Positions 1-8,963 of a DNA stretch of 64,000 bases are shown here, one piece after another. Both the position numbers and the translations under genes were made by a program. The first letter of the stretch is position 1, and every line of letters begins with the position of its first letter. The notes below the pieces were generated by a model. The model was not told the DNA's origin and did not search any database. It was given only the letters and a program-made list of their open reading frames with translations. Location of the stretch: positions 27,716 through 91,715 of the forward strand of contig JAPDIW010000044.1 in assembly GCA_029259415.1 (NCBI GenBank). The letters are read 5' to 3'. The stretch comes from Archaeoglobi archaeon. GTDB lineage: Archaea; Halobacteriota; Archaeoglobi; Archaeoglobales; Archaeoglobaceae.

Positions 1-269
1 CTACGAAGTGGTTCGAGATCAGCGAAGCCATTGCGAAGGCTGCTTACAAGTACAAGAAGCTTCTACCGAACGTTGACTTCTACTCAGCAAGCGTTTACGC
101 CAATCTCGGCATCCCGGACGACCTCTTTGTCAACATCTTTGCGATGGGCAGAATTTCCGGGTGGACGGCGCATATCATAGAGCAGTACGAGAACAACAGG
201 CTCATAAGACCCAGAGCGGAGTATGTTGGGGAGAAGGGGAAGAAATTTGTCCCCATTTCCAAGAGGTGA
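1..269 (+). CDS. Citrate synthase, C-terminal part (5' end outside window)
   Basis: Frame beginning at nt 3 reads TKWFEISEAIAKAAYKYKKLLPNVDFYSASVYANLGIPDDLFVNIFAMGRISGWTAHIIEQYENNRLIRPRAEYVG..., typical citrate synthase C-terminus; stop TGA 267-269. Not in the ORF track because the start is outside. Confidence 0.9.
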   Translation, partial: TKWFEISEAIAKAAYKYKKLLPNVDFYSASVYANLGIPDDLFVNIFAMGRISGWTAHIIEQYENNRLIRPRAEYVGEKGKKFVPISKR

Positions 270-305
270 CGAAACCTTTATTTGACATGCTGAGGTGGAG
301 GGAGC

Positions 306-830
306 ATGGCAAGAAAACCAGCGAGAATGTGGAGAAGACTTGAAAGACCTTACACAAGAACCGAGTATATTGATGGTGCTCCAGGAACGAGGGTCAGGAT
401 GTTCGACATGGGTAACAAGAGTGCTGACTTCCCCGTCATGGTCACACTCGTCGCAAAGGAGGCTGTGCAGATCAGGGAAAATGCTCTGGAGGCGGCGAGA
501 GTTGTGGCGAACAAGTACGTATCAAGGAGGGCCGGAGCGAGCAACTACAAGCTGAAACTCCGCATCTTCCCGCACCACATTCTGAGAGAGCACAAGATGG
601 CTGTTGGTGCTGGAGCTGACAGAATTTCTCAGGGTATGAGGGCAGCATTCGGCAAGCCTGTTGGCAGAGCAGCAAGAGTCAAGCCAGGAACAAAGATAAT
701 GTCAGTCTGGGTTAAGCCAGAGCACTTTGAAATTGCCAAGGAAGCCCTGAGAAGGGCTGCAATGAAAATGCCTACTCCTACAAAAATTGTTGTTGAAAAG
801 GGACACGAGCTGCTTAAGGGCAAGATCTAG
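306..830 (+). CDS. rpl10e: 50S ribosomal protein L10e (uL16 family)
   Basis: MARKPARMWRRLERPYTRTEYIDGAPGTRVRMFDMGNK..., characteristic archaeal L10e. Confidence 0.95.
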   Translation: MARKPARMWRRLERPYTRTEYIDGAPGTRVRMFDMGNKSADFPVMVTLVAKEAVQIRENALEAARVVANKYVSRRAGASNYKLKLRIFPHHILREHKMAVGAGADRISQGMRAAFGKPVGRAARVKPGTKIMSVWVKPEHFEIAKEALRRAAMKMPTPTKIVVEKGHELLKGKI

Positions 831-900
831 TATTTTTACTTTATTTCCTCCGAAGACTTTTGTACCTTAACTTTGTACCTTTAACGTAGCTATCAATTCT

Positions 901-920
901 TTAGCAATCTTTTTTGCTAA
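901..920. repeat. Small inverted repeat TTAGCAA-n6-TTGCTAA downstream of rpl10e
   Basis: Direct reading; a T-rich loop separates perfect 7-bp arms. Function unknown. Confidence 0.5.
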
Positions 921-1145
921 GTTTAAATAAGTAGATTGTCAGTTCAGTTTTATATTTCCGATTTTAAATTTTTCTTAAAAGCATATATGTTAGCACAATT
1001 CTAACAACACCACTCATCAGTGGATAAACGCAGTTAGTAAAGACCTGTGCATCTGTATGGACAAACAATAGGACTCAATTACCTTCTTCATGCTGAGCAC
1101 CCAATCAAAACCCAAATTTATATAATTCAGCAATCATGACGTATT

Positions 1146-1670
1146 CTAACTTAACCTTCTTATTAAGCCAATTCCAAGCAGGAATCTTGGCAATTCAAGG
1201 ATTGAAGCGATGATTACGACAGAAATTGGCAGTGCAGCCATACTAACTTGAATGCTCAGCCAGTTTATAGCAGTAATTACAACTCGGTTTAGCAGAGTGC
1301 ATTGTAAAAATTCAGGATTGAGGCCTGTGAAATCGTAATATCCGGCTCCATCTGCCAAGTATATTAAGAGTCCTTCCGTAAATTGAAGAGGAATTCCATT
1401 TAAAGTTAAAGATACAAAGACCGTCGTTCTCGACACAACACCGGTAATCACGCGGTATAACAAGGTGGATAACGTTGTCCTCCAGAACACTGCGAGTACA
1501 AACGTAACCAATAGATAGCTTGTTTTATCTCCTGCTGGTGAATAGAACGCCATTGGAAATAGGGACAAATCGAGAAAAAAGTACAAGATTGTGCAAAAAA
1601 TGAGTACAATTAAATATATAGTTATTTTATTTCCTCTTAAGAAATTAAAAAATTGTTGATGCTCTTGCAT
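1146..1670 (-). CDS. Multi-spanning membrane protein, function unknown, downstream of secreted-protein gene
   Basis: 174 aa with several hydrophobic segments (ITIYLIVLIFCTILYFFL, TSYLLVTFVLAVFW etc.); start abuts the stop of the 1670-2188 ORF. Confidence 0.6.
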   Translation of the reverse strand: MQEHQQFFNFLRGNKITIYLIVLIFCTILYFFLDLSLFPMAFYSPAGDKTSYLLVTFVLAVFWRTTLSTLLYRVITGVVSRTTVFVSLTLNGIPLQFTEGLLIYLADGAGYYDFTGLNPEFLQCTLLNRVVITAINWLSIQVSMAALPISVVIIASILELPRFLLGIGLIRRLS

Positions 1671-2654
1671 TACGGACTCTCCCCTATCGTCTCATCTGTA
1701 TATACACAGGTGCTGTAGTCATTCTCTGCATCCATTCTGCTTCCCTCAACTGGATTTAGCCAAGTACTGAATGCTGTATCGGCCATAGATGGGTTGTTAT
1801 CGTTTTCGCCCATCGCATGGTTCCACGTGTTAGCGTATATTATTGGGTGTGTTCCTGTTGTGCTGAACGAATATACCTTCGCTCTTTCGTGTGCTGCAGT
1901 ATCCCATGTAGCTGATCCGCTGTAGATTGGGCTGATACTCCTCCACTCTCCGTAGAATGGGCTCCACCAGTAGATTTGAAGACCTATAAACGATAATCTA
2001 CTCACGCTTCCAGTACTTTTGTCAACAACTAGGAAGAATGTCTCTATATCTTCGAATCTCCCCCACGCTATGTAACGATACCAGTCGTATGCACCATCTA
2101 AGGTTGGATGGTCTTCATCATTGAAAACGTACGTAACCTCTATTATGTACTTTCCTGGAAGGTAAGTAGCCGTAAACATTTTCATCAAAAACCTTTGCGT
2201 ACGTTTTTATCAACCCGTTACCGTTGTTTATGTCAGAAGTCGGCTGATACAACTTTGGAAGGTAGTCGTATGCGACTGTAATGCTTGTCGCAGTAGACAA
2301 AACCTCTGCCTGCGCGTAGTATTCATAAGCTTTTAATTTCAGTCTTTCCTTTTCGATCGTCTTCTTCAGGACTTTAAATTCTTCATCGCTCAGTTCGATA
2401 CAATCAAGCTTCTTTAAAACAGCGTTAAACAGCCTCTCGAACTCTTTCCAATCTTCATCACTTAACTTATCTTTCGTCAGAATTTTTCTGATCTGATCTA
2501 CGCTCTTTTTGAACTCCTTATCACCCTTGTAGAGTTGCCTAAACTTCACTTCTTTTAGCTTTGTATCGCTGATACTTGTTGCAGTCACCGGGCACGCTAC
2601 ACTTACCACCATTACCAAAACCAGCAATATTGCCAGCACTGCTCCCATTCTCAA
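1670..2654 (-). pseudogene. Secreted protein (signal peptide), reading frame interrupted once
   Basis: ORF 2118-2654 starts with a signal peptide (MGAVLAILLVLVMVVSVACPVTA) and ends ...YAKVFDENVYGYLPSRKV...; ORF 1670-2188 continues ...TYLPGKYIIEVTYVFNDEDH... in another frame. A shift of one frame within about 2150-2185 would rejoin them. SD-like ggaggtga upstream. Confidence 0.6.
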
Positions 2655-2717
2655 CCACTTTCACCTCCTCCCCACCGTTCTCGCTTGATTGTCTTTACAA
2701 CCATAAATAAAACCAGC

Positions 2718-2747
2718 GAAAACGTTAGATAACCATCTAACATTTTC
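2718..2747. promoter_or_regulatory. 30-bp near-perfect palindrome, candidate operator (copy 1)
   Basis: GAAAACGTTAGAT-AACC-ATCTAACATTTTC: 13-bp arms with one mismatch, between divergent A/T-rich TATA-like boxes (ataaataaaacc / gtttaaaaaga). Confidence 0.75.
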
Positions 2748-2775
2748 ATAAGGTTTAAAAAGAGAAGAATTTGAA

Positions 2776-3303
2776 ATGCTCTATGTGGGGTTAAACTCGG
2801 AATCAGAAGTTGAGAAAAAAGAAATAGAAGAGCCTATAGAAAATATAAAGGTACTAACAGACAAAACGAGAATCTCTATTTTAAAAAACCTTACTAAGAG
2901 GAACTATACTATCTCAGAACTTTCAAAGCTACTGAACTTGACTAAGCCAACTGTCCTGTATCACATGAAAATTCTTGAAGGTGCAGGATATGTGAGAAGA
3001 ATTGAGAGCAATAGAAAGTGGGTTTATTATGAGATAACCAGTTCTGGCAAATCTGTTTTGAGGAGGAGGGAACTAAAAATTATTTTGCCTCTACTAAGTG
3101 CTGTTGCTTCAACAATCATATCATTTACAATCCTTCTATTAAAATCGATGAAGAGGAAGGGGGTTTCAGAAAGTCCAGTTTTGGGTATAGAGTATGATTT
3201 GTTACTTTTAATTTCTATCGCAATACTTATTATCTCTCTGTATGCTGCTTGTATTGCTATGAAGAAGGAAACGAGTTGTCAACCACACTTCCAAGGAGAA
3301 TAA
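2776..3303 (+). CDS. ArsR-type winged-helix transcriptional regulator with C-terminal transmembrane segments
   Basis: NIKVLTDKTRISILKNLTKRNYTISELSKLLNLTKPTVLYHMKILEGAGYVRR is a winged HTH; two hydrophobic helices follow (LLSAVASTIISFTILLL and LLLLISIAILIISLYAACIA). Confidence 0.8.
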   Translation: MLYVGLNSESEVEKKEIEEPIENIKVLTDKTRISILKNLTKRNYTISELSKLLNLTKPTVLYHMKILEGAGYVRRIESNRKWVYYEITSSGKSVLRRRELKIILPLLSAVASTIISFTILLLKSMKRKGVSESPVLGIEYDLLLLISIAILIISLYAACIAMKKETSCQPHFQGE

Positions 3304-3818
3304 CCACAGAAACCTCTACTAATAACGATAAATGTTACTGCGAAATTTATCAGAATCCAGTAAATAATTACCTTCTTTCTATTAGGTTGTTGGTATGCAT
3401 AACAAGACACATAACTCATCAAAATACTCCCTGGAATGCTTGCAGCTGAAAATAGAATATTATTAAGAACTTTACCTGAAATGCCCCAGAAAGCAATTTT
3501 ATTTATATCACCTATCACTCCGTAATTTCCTGTAAACTTATACAAAAGTAGAATTTCAGCTCTAAACATAATAATTGCTAATTCGAACCCTACTAAATTT
3601 AAAAACCATATAGCAAGAATAACTAACAGTACCCTATCCTTACTAGCTAATTTTGTGTTGCTAAACAGTGAAAAAGCGATTAGTGCAAGTGCACTCGATA
3701 TCAAAGAATAAAAAAGGGACGAAAAAGGAAGCCCAAGAATCCAAGGAAGAAGAAAGTCTGCAAGCATAATAAATAAAAATTTAGATGTACGTGTTACAAG
3801 ACCCTCTTTCCGTATCAA
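3279..3818 (-). CDS. Multi-spanning membrane protein, function unknown, downstream of secreted-protein remnant
   Basis: 179 aa with multiple hydrophobic segments; same size and position relative to a secreted-protein gene as 1146-1670. Confidence 0.55.
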   Translation of the reverse strand: MIRKEGLVTRTSKFLFIMLADFLLPWILGLPFSSLFYSLISSALALIAFSLFSNTKLASKDRVLLVILAIWFLNLVGFELAIIMFRAEILLLYKFTGNYGVIGDINKIAFWGISGKVLNNILFSAASIPGSILMSYVSCYAYQQPNRKKVIIYWILINFAVTFIVISRGFCGYSPWKCG

Positions 3819-4106
3819 GATCGCACCAGTTAAGCCAAGTGTCAGCGTTAGTTTCTACTCTAGCAGTGTGTGCACTTCGTTGATAACCAGCATCGATGTT
3901 TCCTGTGGCCTTATCCCAAAAGATGTCAGCCAATTTGCACACTCCGACCACCATATTCCCCCATCATAAATTTCACCAGAAGCTCCAATGACACACTGAA
4001 CTCCCTTATTGTTCAGGTAAGTAGCAAAATTATTTCCTGCCTCGCATGCAGCTACCACAAACACTCTGGTTAACACAAGCATAAACTCAATCCATGCCTT
4101 TTTCAT
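3769..4106 (-). pseudogene. Small secreted protein (possible caspase-like/C-terminal peptidase fragment), frameshifted
   Basis: ORF 3855-4106 reads MKKAWIEFMLVLTRVFVVAACEAGNNFATYLNNKGVQCVIGASGEIYDGGIWWSECANW...; the adjacent frame continues ADIFWDKATGNIDAGYQRSAHTARVETNADTWLNWCDLDTERGSCNTYI*, implying a frameshift near 3920-3945. SD-like ggaggtgaagg upstream of the start. Confidence 0.5.
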
Positions 4107-4161
4107 CCTTCACCTCCCCGCCATTTTTTGTTGTTATTTGTTTTAAGCATATAAAACCACT

Positions 4162-4191
4162 GAAAACGTTAGATAACCATCTAACATTTTC
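4162..4191. promoter_or_regulatory. 30-bp near-perfect palindrome, candidate operator (copy 2)
   Basis: GAAAACGTTAGATAACCATCTAACATTTTC, identical to copy 1 at 2718-2747; TATA-like elements on both sides are also shared (atataaaacc / ctttaaaaaga). Confidence 0.75.
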
Positions 4192-4256
4192 GTAAACTTT
4201 AAAAAGATCGTTAACCTTAGTTCATTCACTTGATCATATCAGAAAGTTTTTGATTT

Positions 4257-5669
4257 TTGAACCAACTTTTATTGATGCCCTCTTTAATGGTAGGTGGTAC
4301 TACAAGCAGTGCCGGGAAGAGTCTGATCGTTGCCGCCCTCTGCCGAATTTTGGCAAGAAGGGGCTATGATGTTGCTCCTTTTAAGGCTCAGAACATGAGT
4401 CTCAACTCCTATGTAACTAAAAACGGTAAAGAGATTGCGATAGCACAGGCCTATCAGGCTTTTGCTGCCGGGATAGAGCCGGATGAAAGGATGAATCCGA
4501 TACTGCTGAAGCCGAAGGGGGATTTCACTTCTCAGCTTGTTGTGATGGGTGAGGCTGCTGGAGATGTGGATTCAAGGAATTATTACGAAGAAGTTGAACG
4601 GCTGAAGAAGGTTGTTGAGGAAGCATATACGAGCCTCGCTGAGGAGTATGATGTTGTGGTTATTGAGGGTGCGGGTGGAATGGCCGAGATAAACCTCTAT
4701 GAGAGAGACCTCGCGAACATACACATTGCGAGGTTTGCCAGGCCCGACATAATCATAGTGGGAGATATAGACAGAGGGGGCGTGTTTGCATCCCTTTTCG
4801 GCACATACTCTCTTTTGCCCGAAGATATCAGAAGAATGGTGAAGGGGTTTGTTATAAACAGGCTGAGGGGTAGGGAGGATATTCTGCAGAGTGGGATAAC
4901 GCAGCTTGAGAGGCTGACCGGCATTCCCGTTCTTGGAGTGCTTCCCTTTCTTGACTACAACTTCCCCTCGGAAGACTCTTTGAACATTGATGAGTGGGGC
5001 AAAGAGGGTCCAGTGGGGATAGTAAGGCTGCCCAGAGTGTCGAACTTCACGGATTTTGAGTTCATAAGGGGTTATACGCGCTTTCTCGATCTGAACTCAG
5101 GGCTGGATAGATGTGAGGTGGTGATAATTCCGGGAACGAAGGACACCATTGCAGATCTGATGGAGTTGAAGAGGTCGAGGCTCGGTAAGGAAATTGTCAG
5201 AAAGGCGGGTGAAATTCCTGTTATAGGGATATGTGGTGGCTACCAGATCATGGGGAAAGAGCTGATTGATTACGGGGTGGAGCATGGGAAAGTCAGGGTG
5301 AAGGGGTTGGGACTACTTGACGCTGTAACGAGATTTGAGAACTACAGAAAGAGGACGGTTCAGGTGGTGAAAAGAGTTAGGGGAAATGCCGTGATTCTGG
5401 ACAAGATTGCCGGGCAGGAAGTCTGGGGTTACGAGATACACAAGGGCGTTACGGAGGCATCAAGGCCTTTGTTTGAAGATGAAGGGTGTGTTAGCGAAGA
5501 TGGGATGTGCTGGGGCACTTATCTGCACGGTTTGTTCTGGAATGCAAATGTTGTTGATGCCTTGGGGAAGTTTCTCGGTGTGAAAATTAAAAGGGAGGGT
5601 GACTGGGCAGAGGTTATTGCTGGGGAAGTGGATAGGAGGTTGAAGCTCGAAGCAGTTCTTGGCTTTTGA
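4257..5669 (+). CDS. cobQ: Cobyric acid synthase (adenosylcobyric acid synthase)
   Basis: VGGTTSSAGKSLIVAALCRILARRGYDVAPFKAQNMSLNSYVT..., C-terminal GATase domain (PVIGICGGYQIMG, YEIHKGVT). True start is probably ATG 4275 or 4287 rather than TTG 4257. Confidence 0.93.
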   Translation: MNQLLLMPSLMVGGTTSSAGKSLIVAALCRILARRGYDVAPFKAQNMSLNSYVTKNGKEIAIAQAYQAFAAGIEPDERMNPILLKPKGDFTSQLVVMGEAAGDVDSRNYYEEVERLKKVVEEAYTSLAEEYDVVVIEGAGGMAEINLYERDLANIHIARFARPDIIIVGDIDRGGVFASLFGTYSLLPEDIRRMVKGFVINRLRGREDILQSGITQLERLTGIPVLGVLPFLDYNFPSEDSLNIDEWGKEGPVGIVRLPRVSNFTDFEFIRGYTRFLDLNSGLDRCEVVIIPGTKDTIADLMELKRSRLGKEIVRKAGEIPVIGICGGYQIMGKELIDYGVEHGKVRVKGLGLLDAVTRFENYRKRTVQVVKRVRGNAVILDKIAGQEVWGYEIHKGVTEASRPLFEDEGCVSEDGMCWGTYLHGLFWNANVVDALGKFLGVKIKREGDWAEVIAGEVDRRLKLEAVLGF

Positions 5670-6006
5670 GTTATTAAGTCCTCTTCTTCTGGTAGAGAGA
5701 AATCTTAAACCCACACAATATTTTACTTAATCCCTATTCAAAACTTCTTAGTAATATCAACCTTGCTATCGGTCGTCAAAGATGTGACTCTTTTCAAAAA
5801 TACTGACTTACAGGTCAAAGAAACCCGGAAAACTATTCCCTGTTCGCAAGGCCGACGAACGTATGCTAAAAAATTTTATAACATTCACTGACGTTTTAAG
5901 GTCTAAGTGAAGAGTTATAAGCCCGTCAAATATGCAAGAAGAAATAAAGTTTCAAAACCGGGGATAGTACCTGAAAAATCCCAATTAAGAGATTACAAAC
6001 TCATTC

Positions 6007-7782
6007 TCATTCCACTGTCACACTCTTAGCAAGATTTCTCGGCTTGTCTATCTCACAACCTCTTTTCCTTGCTGTGTAGTAGGCAAGTAACTGCAATGCA
6101 ACAGAGTAAGTTATTGATGTAAACACGGAATTTGTTTTTGGCACCCTGATAACGAAGTCTACGTATTTCTCAACTTCTGCGTCGTCTTCATCTGCAACTG
6201 CCACAACCAAAGAGTCTCTAGCTTTAACCTCTTTAATGTTATTTAGCATGATCTCATACGTCTCATCAGGGATAAGCAGAGCAATTACGGGCGTGTCTTT
6301 ACCCAAAAGTGCGAAGGGACCGTGTTTCAGCTCGCCTGCGGGATAGGCTTCTGCGTGAATATAAGAGATCTCCTTCATTTTTAATGCCCCTTCCATTGCT
6401 ATGGGGACACCTATCCCCCTCCCGATATATATCATATCCTCAAAGTCTGCAATCTCTTCTGCAATTTGTTCAATTTCCTCCTTATACTCTAAAACTCTCC
6501 TCACAAGTTCAGGCATAATTCTTAGCTCATCCACCAGCTTTTCTATCTCGCTACCTGGCAATTTGGAGAGCTTCAGAACGAGCAGGTATAAAACGATGAG
6601 CTGGGCTATGAACGACTTGGTTGCAGCAACACTTATCTCAGGACCAGCTCTCGTGTAAAGGACGTAATCAGCTATCCTTGTTGCCGTACTGCCAAGAACA
6701 TTGACTATCGCAACCACTCTAGCCCCATGTTTTTTCGCTATCCTCATCGCTTCGAGGGTGTCTGCCGTCTCCCCCGACTGTGTTATGGCGATGACAAGAG
6801 ACCTGCTCATAGGTGGTGGATTGTAAATGAACTCGGACGCAAACTCAACTCTTACAGGAATCCCTGTTAGCTTCTCTATCAAGTACTTTCCAATCAAGCT
6901 TGCGTGGTATGATGTACCGCATGCAACAAATACGATTTCAGAAATCCCCGCAGAGAAACTGACGTCTATGTCAATACCCTCGGAGAGATACTCAAAAAGA
7001 GTGTCTTCTATAACTCTCGGTGTTTCATGTATCTCCTTTAACATGAAGTGCTCATACCCGCCCTTCTCGGCATCCTCAATGCTCCATGGTACCGTTTCAA
7101 CCCTTCTTTCAACTTCTTTCCCGTTGTTCCAGATTATAAAACCACCATTCCAGAGCCTAGCGACATCTCCATCCTCCAGGTAGATCACCCTGTTCGTGTA
7201 GTCGAGAACCGCGGGAACATCGGAAGCTACAAACAACTCTCCATCTCCAACGCCTATGACGAGAGGGCTTTTGTACCTGATAGCAACCAATTCTTCTGTG
7301 TCTGCGTGCATTACAACTATGGCGTATGATCCCCTCAACCTTTCAACTGCCTTCATTAACGCTTCCTTCAAATCCCCTTTGTATTCTTCCTCTATGAGGT
7401 GGGCAATTACCTCAGTGTCCGTCTCAGAAGTAAAGTCGTGCCCCCTGCTCCTGAGTTCTTCCCTCAGAGACTGAAAGTTGGAGATTATGCCATTATGTAC
7501 AACAGCTATTTTTCCTTTACAGTCTGTGTGAGGGTGCGCGTTGACTTCTGAGGGCTTTCCGTGGGTTGCCCACCTTGTATGACCTATTCCTATACTACCG
7601 TCAGCCAAACTGTAGTTCTCAACGTCACCAATTGCTCCAACCCTCTTTATAATCTCCAAACCATTCCCGTGCTTTACAGCAACGCCCCAGGAGTCGTAGC
7701 CGCGGTATTCAAGCCTCTTCAGAGCTGAAATTATAACCTGATCAGCCCTCCTGAAGCCGATGTAGCCGACAATTCCGCACAT
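6007..7782 (-). CDS. glmS: Glutamine--fructose-6-phosphate aminotransferase (isomerizing)
   Basis: MCGIVGYIGFRRADQVIISALKRLEYRGYDSWGVAV N-terminal GATase plus two SIS domains; ends NLAKSVTVE. Confidence 0.97.
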   Translation of the reverse strand: MCGIVGYIGFRRADQVIISALKRLEYRGYDSWGVAVKHGNGLEIIKRVGAIGDVENYSLADGSIGIGHTRWATHGKPSEVNAHPHTDCKGKIAVVHNGIISNFQSLREELRSRGHDFTSETDTEVIAHLIEEEYKGDLKEALMKAVERLRGSYAIVVMHADTEELVAIRYKSPLVIGVGDGELFVASDVPAVLDYTNRVIYLEDGDVARLWNGGFIIWNNGKEVERRVETVPWSIEDAEKGGYEHFMLKEIHETPRVIEDTLFEYLSEGIDIDVSFSAGISEIVFVACGTSYHASLIGKYLIEKLTGIPVRVEFASEFIYNPPPMSRSLVIAITQSGETADTLEAMRIAKKHGARVVAIVNVLGSTATRIADYVLYTRAGPEISVAATKSFIAQLIVLYLLVLKLSKLPGSEIEKLVDELRIMPELVRRVLEYKEEIEQIAEEIADFEDMIYIGRGIGVPIAMEGALKMKEISYIHAEAYPAGELKHGPFALLGKDTPVIALLIPDETYEIMLNNIKEVKARDSLVVAVADEDDAEVEKYVDFVIRVPKTNSVFTSITYSVALQLLAYYTARKRGCEIDKPRNLAKSVTVE

Positions 7783-8955
7783 TCACAACACCTTGGACTT
7801 GTCAGGAATTACCCCAGACAGAACCTTCAGCGGGCTAACCTCCACCTCATTGCCAACAATACATGCTGGCATTGCCGTAACCTTTGGCCCTATGGAGCAC
7901 ATTTCCCCAATAAAGGCTCCGGTCTCAATTTTCTGGATTGCTCCATCAACTTCTACCGACGCTTTACCCTTTACGGCCGTAAAGCCAGGCATTATCCTCG
8001 TTCCGGAGTCAACGACTGAGCTCTCTAGTCTGCTACCGGTTCCTGCTCTTACATTGTCCCCAATCACGCTGTTCTCCACAACTGAGAAAGGCTCGATTAC
8101 CGTGTTGTCGCCGATGGACACTGCCGGGCCTATTACGGCATGGGGCCCAATCTCACAGTTTTCTCCAATTACCACTGGCCCTCTAATGTACGTACCACTT
8201 CTGATCACACATCCCTCTCCAATTACGACATCTCCGGAGATGAAGATACCACTCTCAACCTTGCCGGAAATTACCCTTCCTTTAAAGTTGAGGGCAAGCT
8301 CATTCACCTTCGGAATATCCCATGGATAAACCACGTCAAGCCATACTCCATTACTCTCTACAGCATTGAACTGGATTCCGTCCTTAATCATTCGGTTTAT
8401 AACTGCTGTTAAATCGTTTTCATTAGCAAGATAATCGAATATTCTCGAGTCGAAGTGATACACACCTATATTGGCAAGGTAGCTGACTTTATCTTCCGGC
8501 TTTTCCACGATCTCTTCAATTTTTTCCTCCCTTCCGAGCTTTATGACTCCATATTTTGATGGTGCATCAACAACCTTGTAAACCACCGAGTTCTTTTCGG
8601 CAAATGCACTTCTTACAATCTCTTTGTCAATTATGTTATCTCCAGAAACGACAATGAACTCATCACCAACCAGATTCTCTGCCTGTCTGAGAGCGTGAGC
8701 AGTGCCGAGTTGTTGTTTTTGAATGGCATACTCTATTTTCACCCCAAACCTCTTTCCATCAGCAAAGTAGTCCATCACCCTTTCCTTCCTGTAGCCAACA
8801 ACCATCACAATGTCCCTTATCCCCGAATCTCTCAGAGCTTCCACCACGTACTGAAGAATTGGCTTGTTACCCACCTTTATCATCACCTTCGGCTTACTCG
8901 TGGTAAAGGGTCTCAACCTCTGCCCCTCACCGGCTGCAAGAATTACGGCTTTCAT
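7783..8955 (-). CDS. Sugar-1-phosphate nucleotidyltransferase with left-handed beta-helix (GlmU-like)
   Basis: MKAVILAAGEGQRLRPFTTSKPKVMIKVGNKPILQYV plus C-terminal hexapeptide repeats (VVIGENCEIGPHAVIGPAVSIGDNTVI). Start refined from 9024 to the internal ATG. Confidence 0.88.
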   Translation of the reverse strand: MKAVILAAGEGQRLRPFTTSKPKVMIKVGNKPILQYVVEALRDSGIRDIVMVVGYRKERVMDYFADGKRFGVKIEYAIQKQQLGTAHALRQAENLVGDEFIVVSGDNIIDKEIVRSAFAEKNSVVYKVVDAPSKYGVIKLGREEKIEEIVEKPEDKVSYLANIGVYHFDSRIFDYLANENDLTAVINRMIKDGIQFNAVESNGVWLDVVYPWDIPKVNELALNFKGRVISGKVESGIFISGDVVIGEGCVIRSGTYIRGPVVIGENCEIGPHAVIGPAVSIGDNTVIEPFSVVENSVIGDNVRAGTGSRLESSVVDSGTRIMPGFTAVKGKASVEVDGAIQKIETGAFIGEMCSIGPKVTAMPACIVGNEVEVSPLKVLSGVIPDKSKVL

Positions 8956-8963
8956 CTTACCAC

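Noticed and set aside
5700-6000. Possible ncRNA in the glmS/cobQ convergent intergenic region
   Set aside because: No convincing stem structure or box motifs could be recognised by eye; convergent 3' ends alone do not support it.
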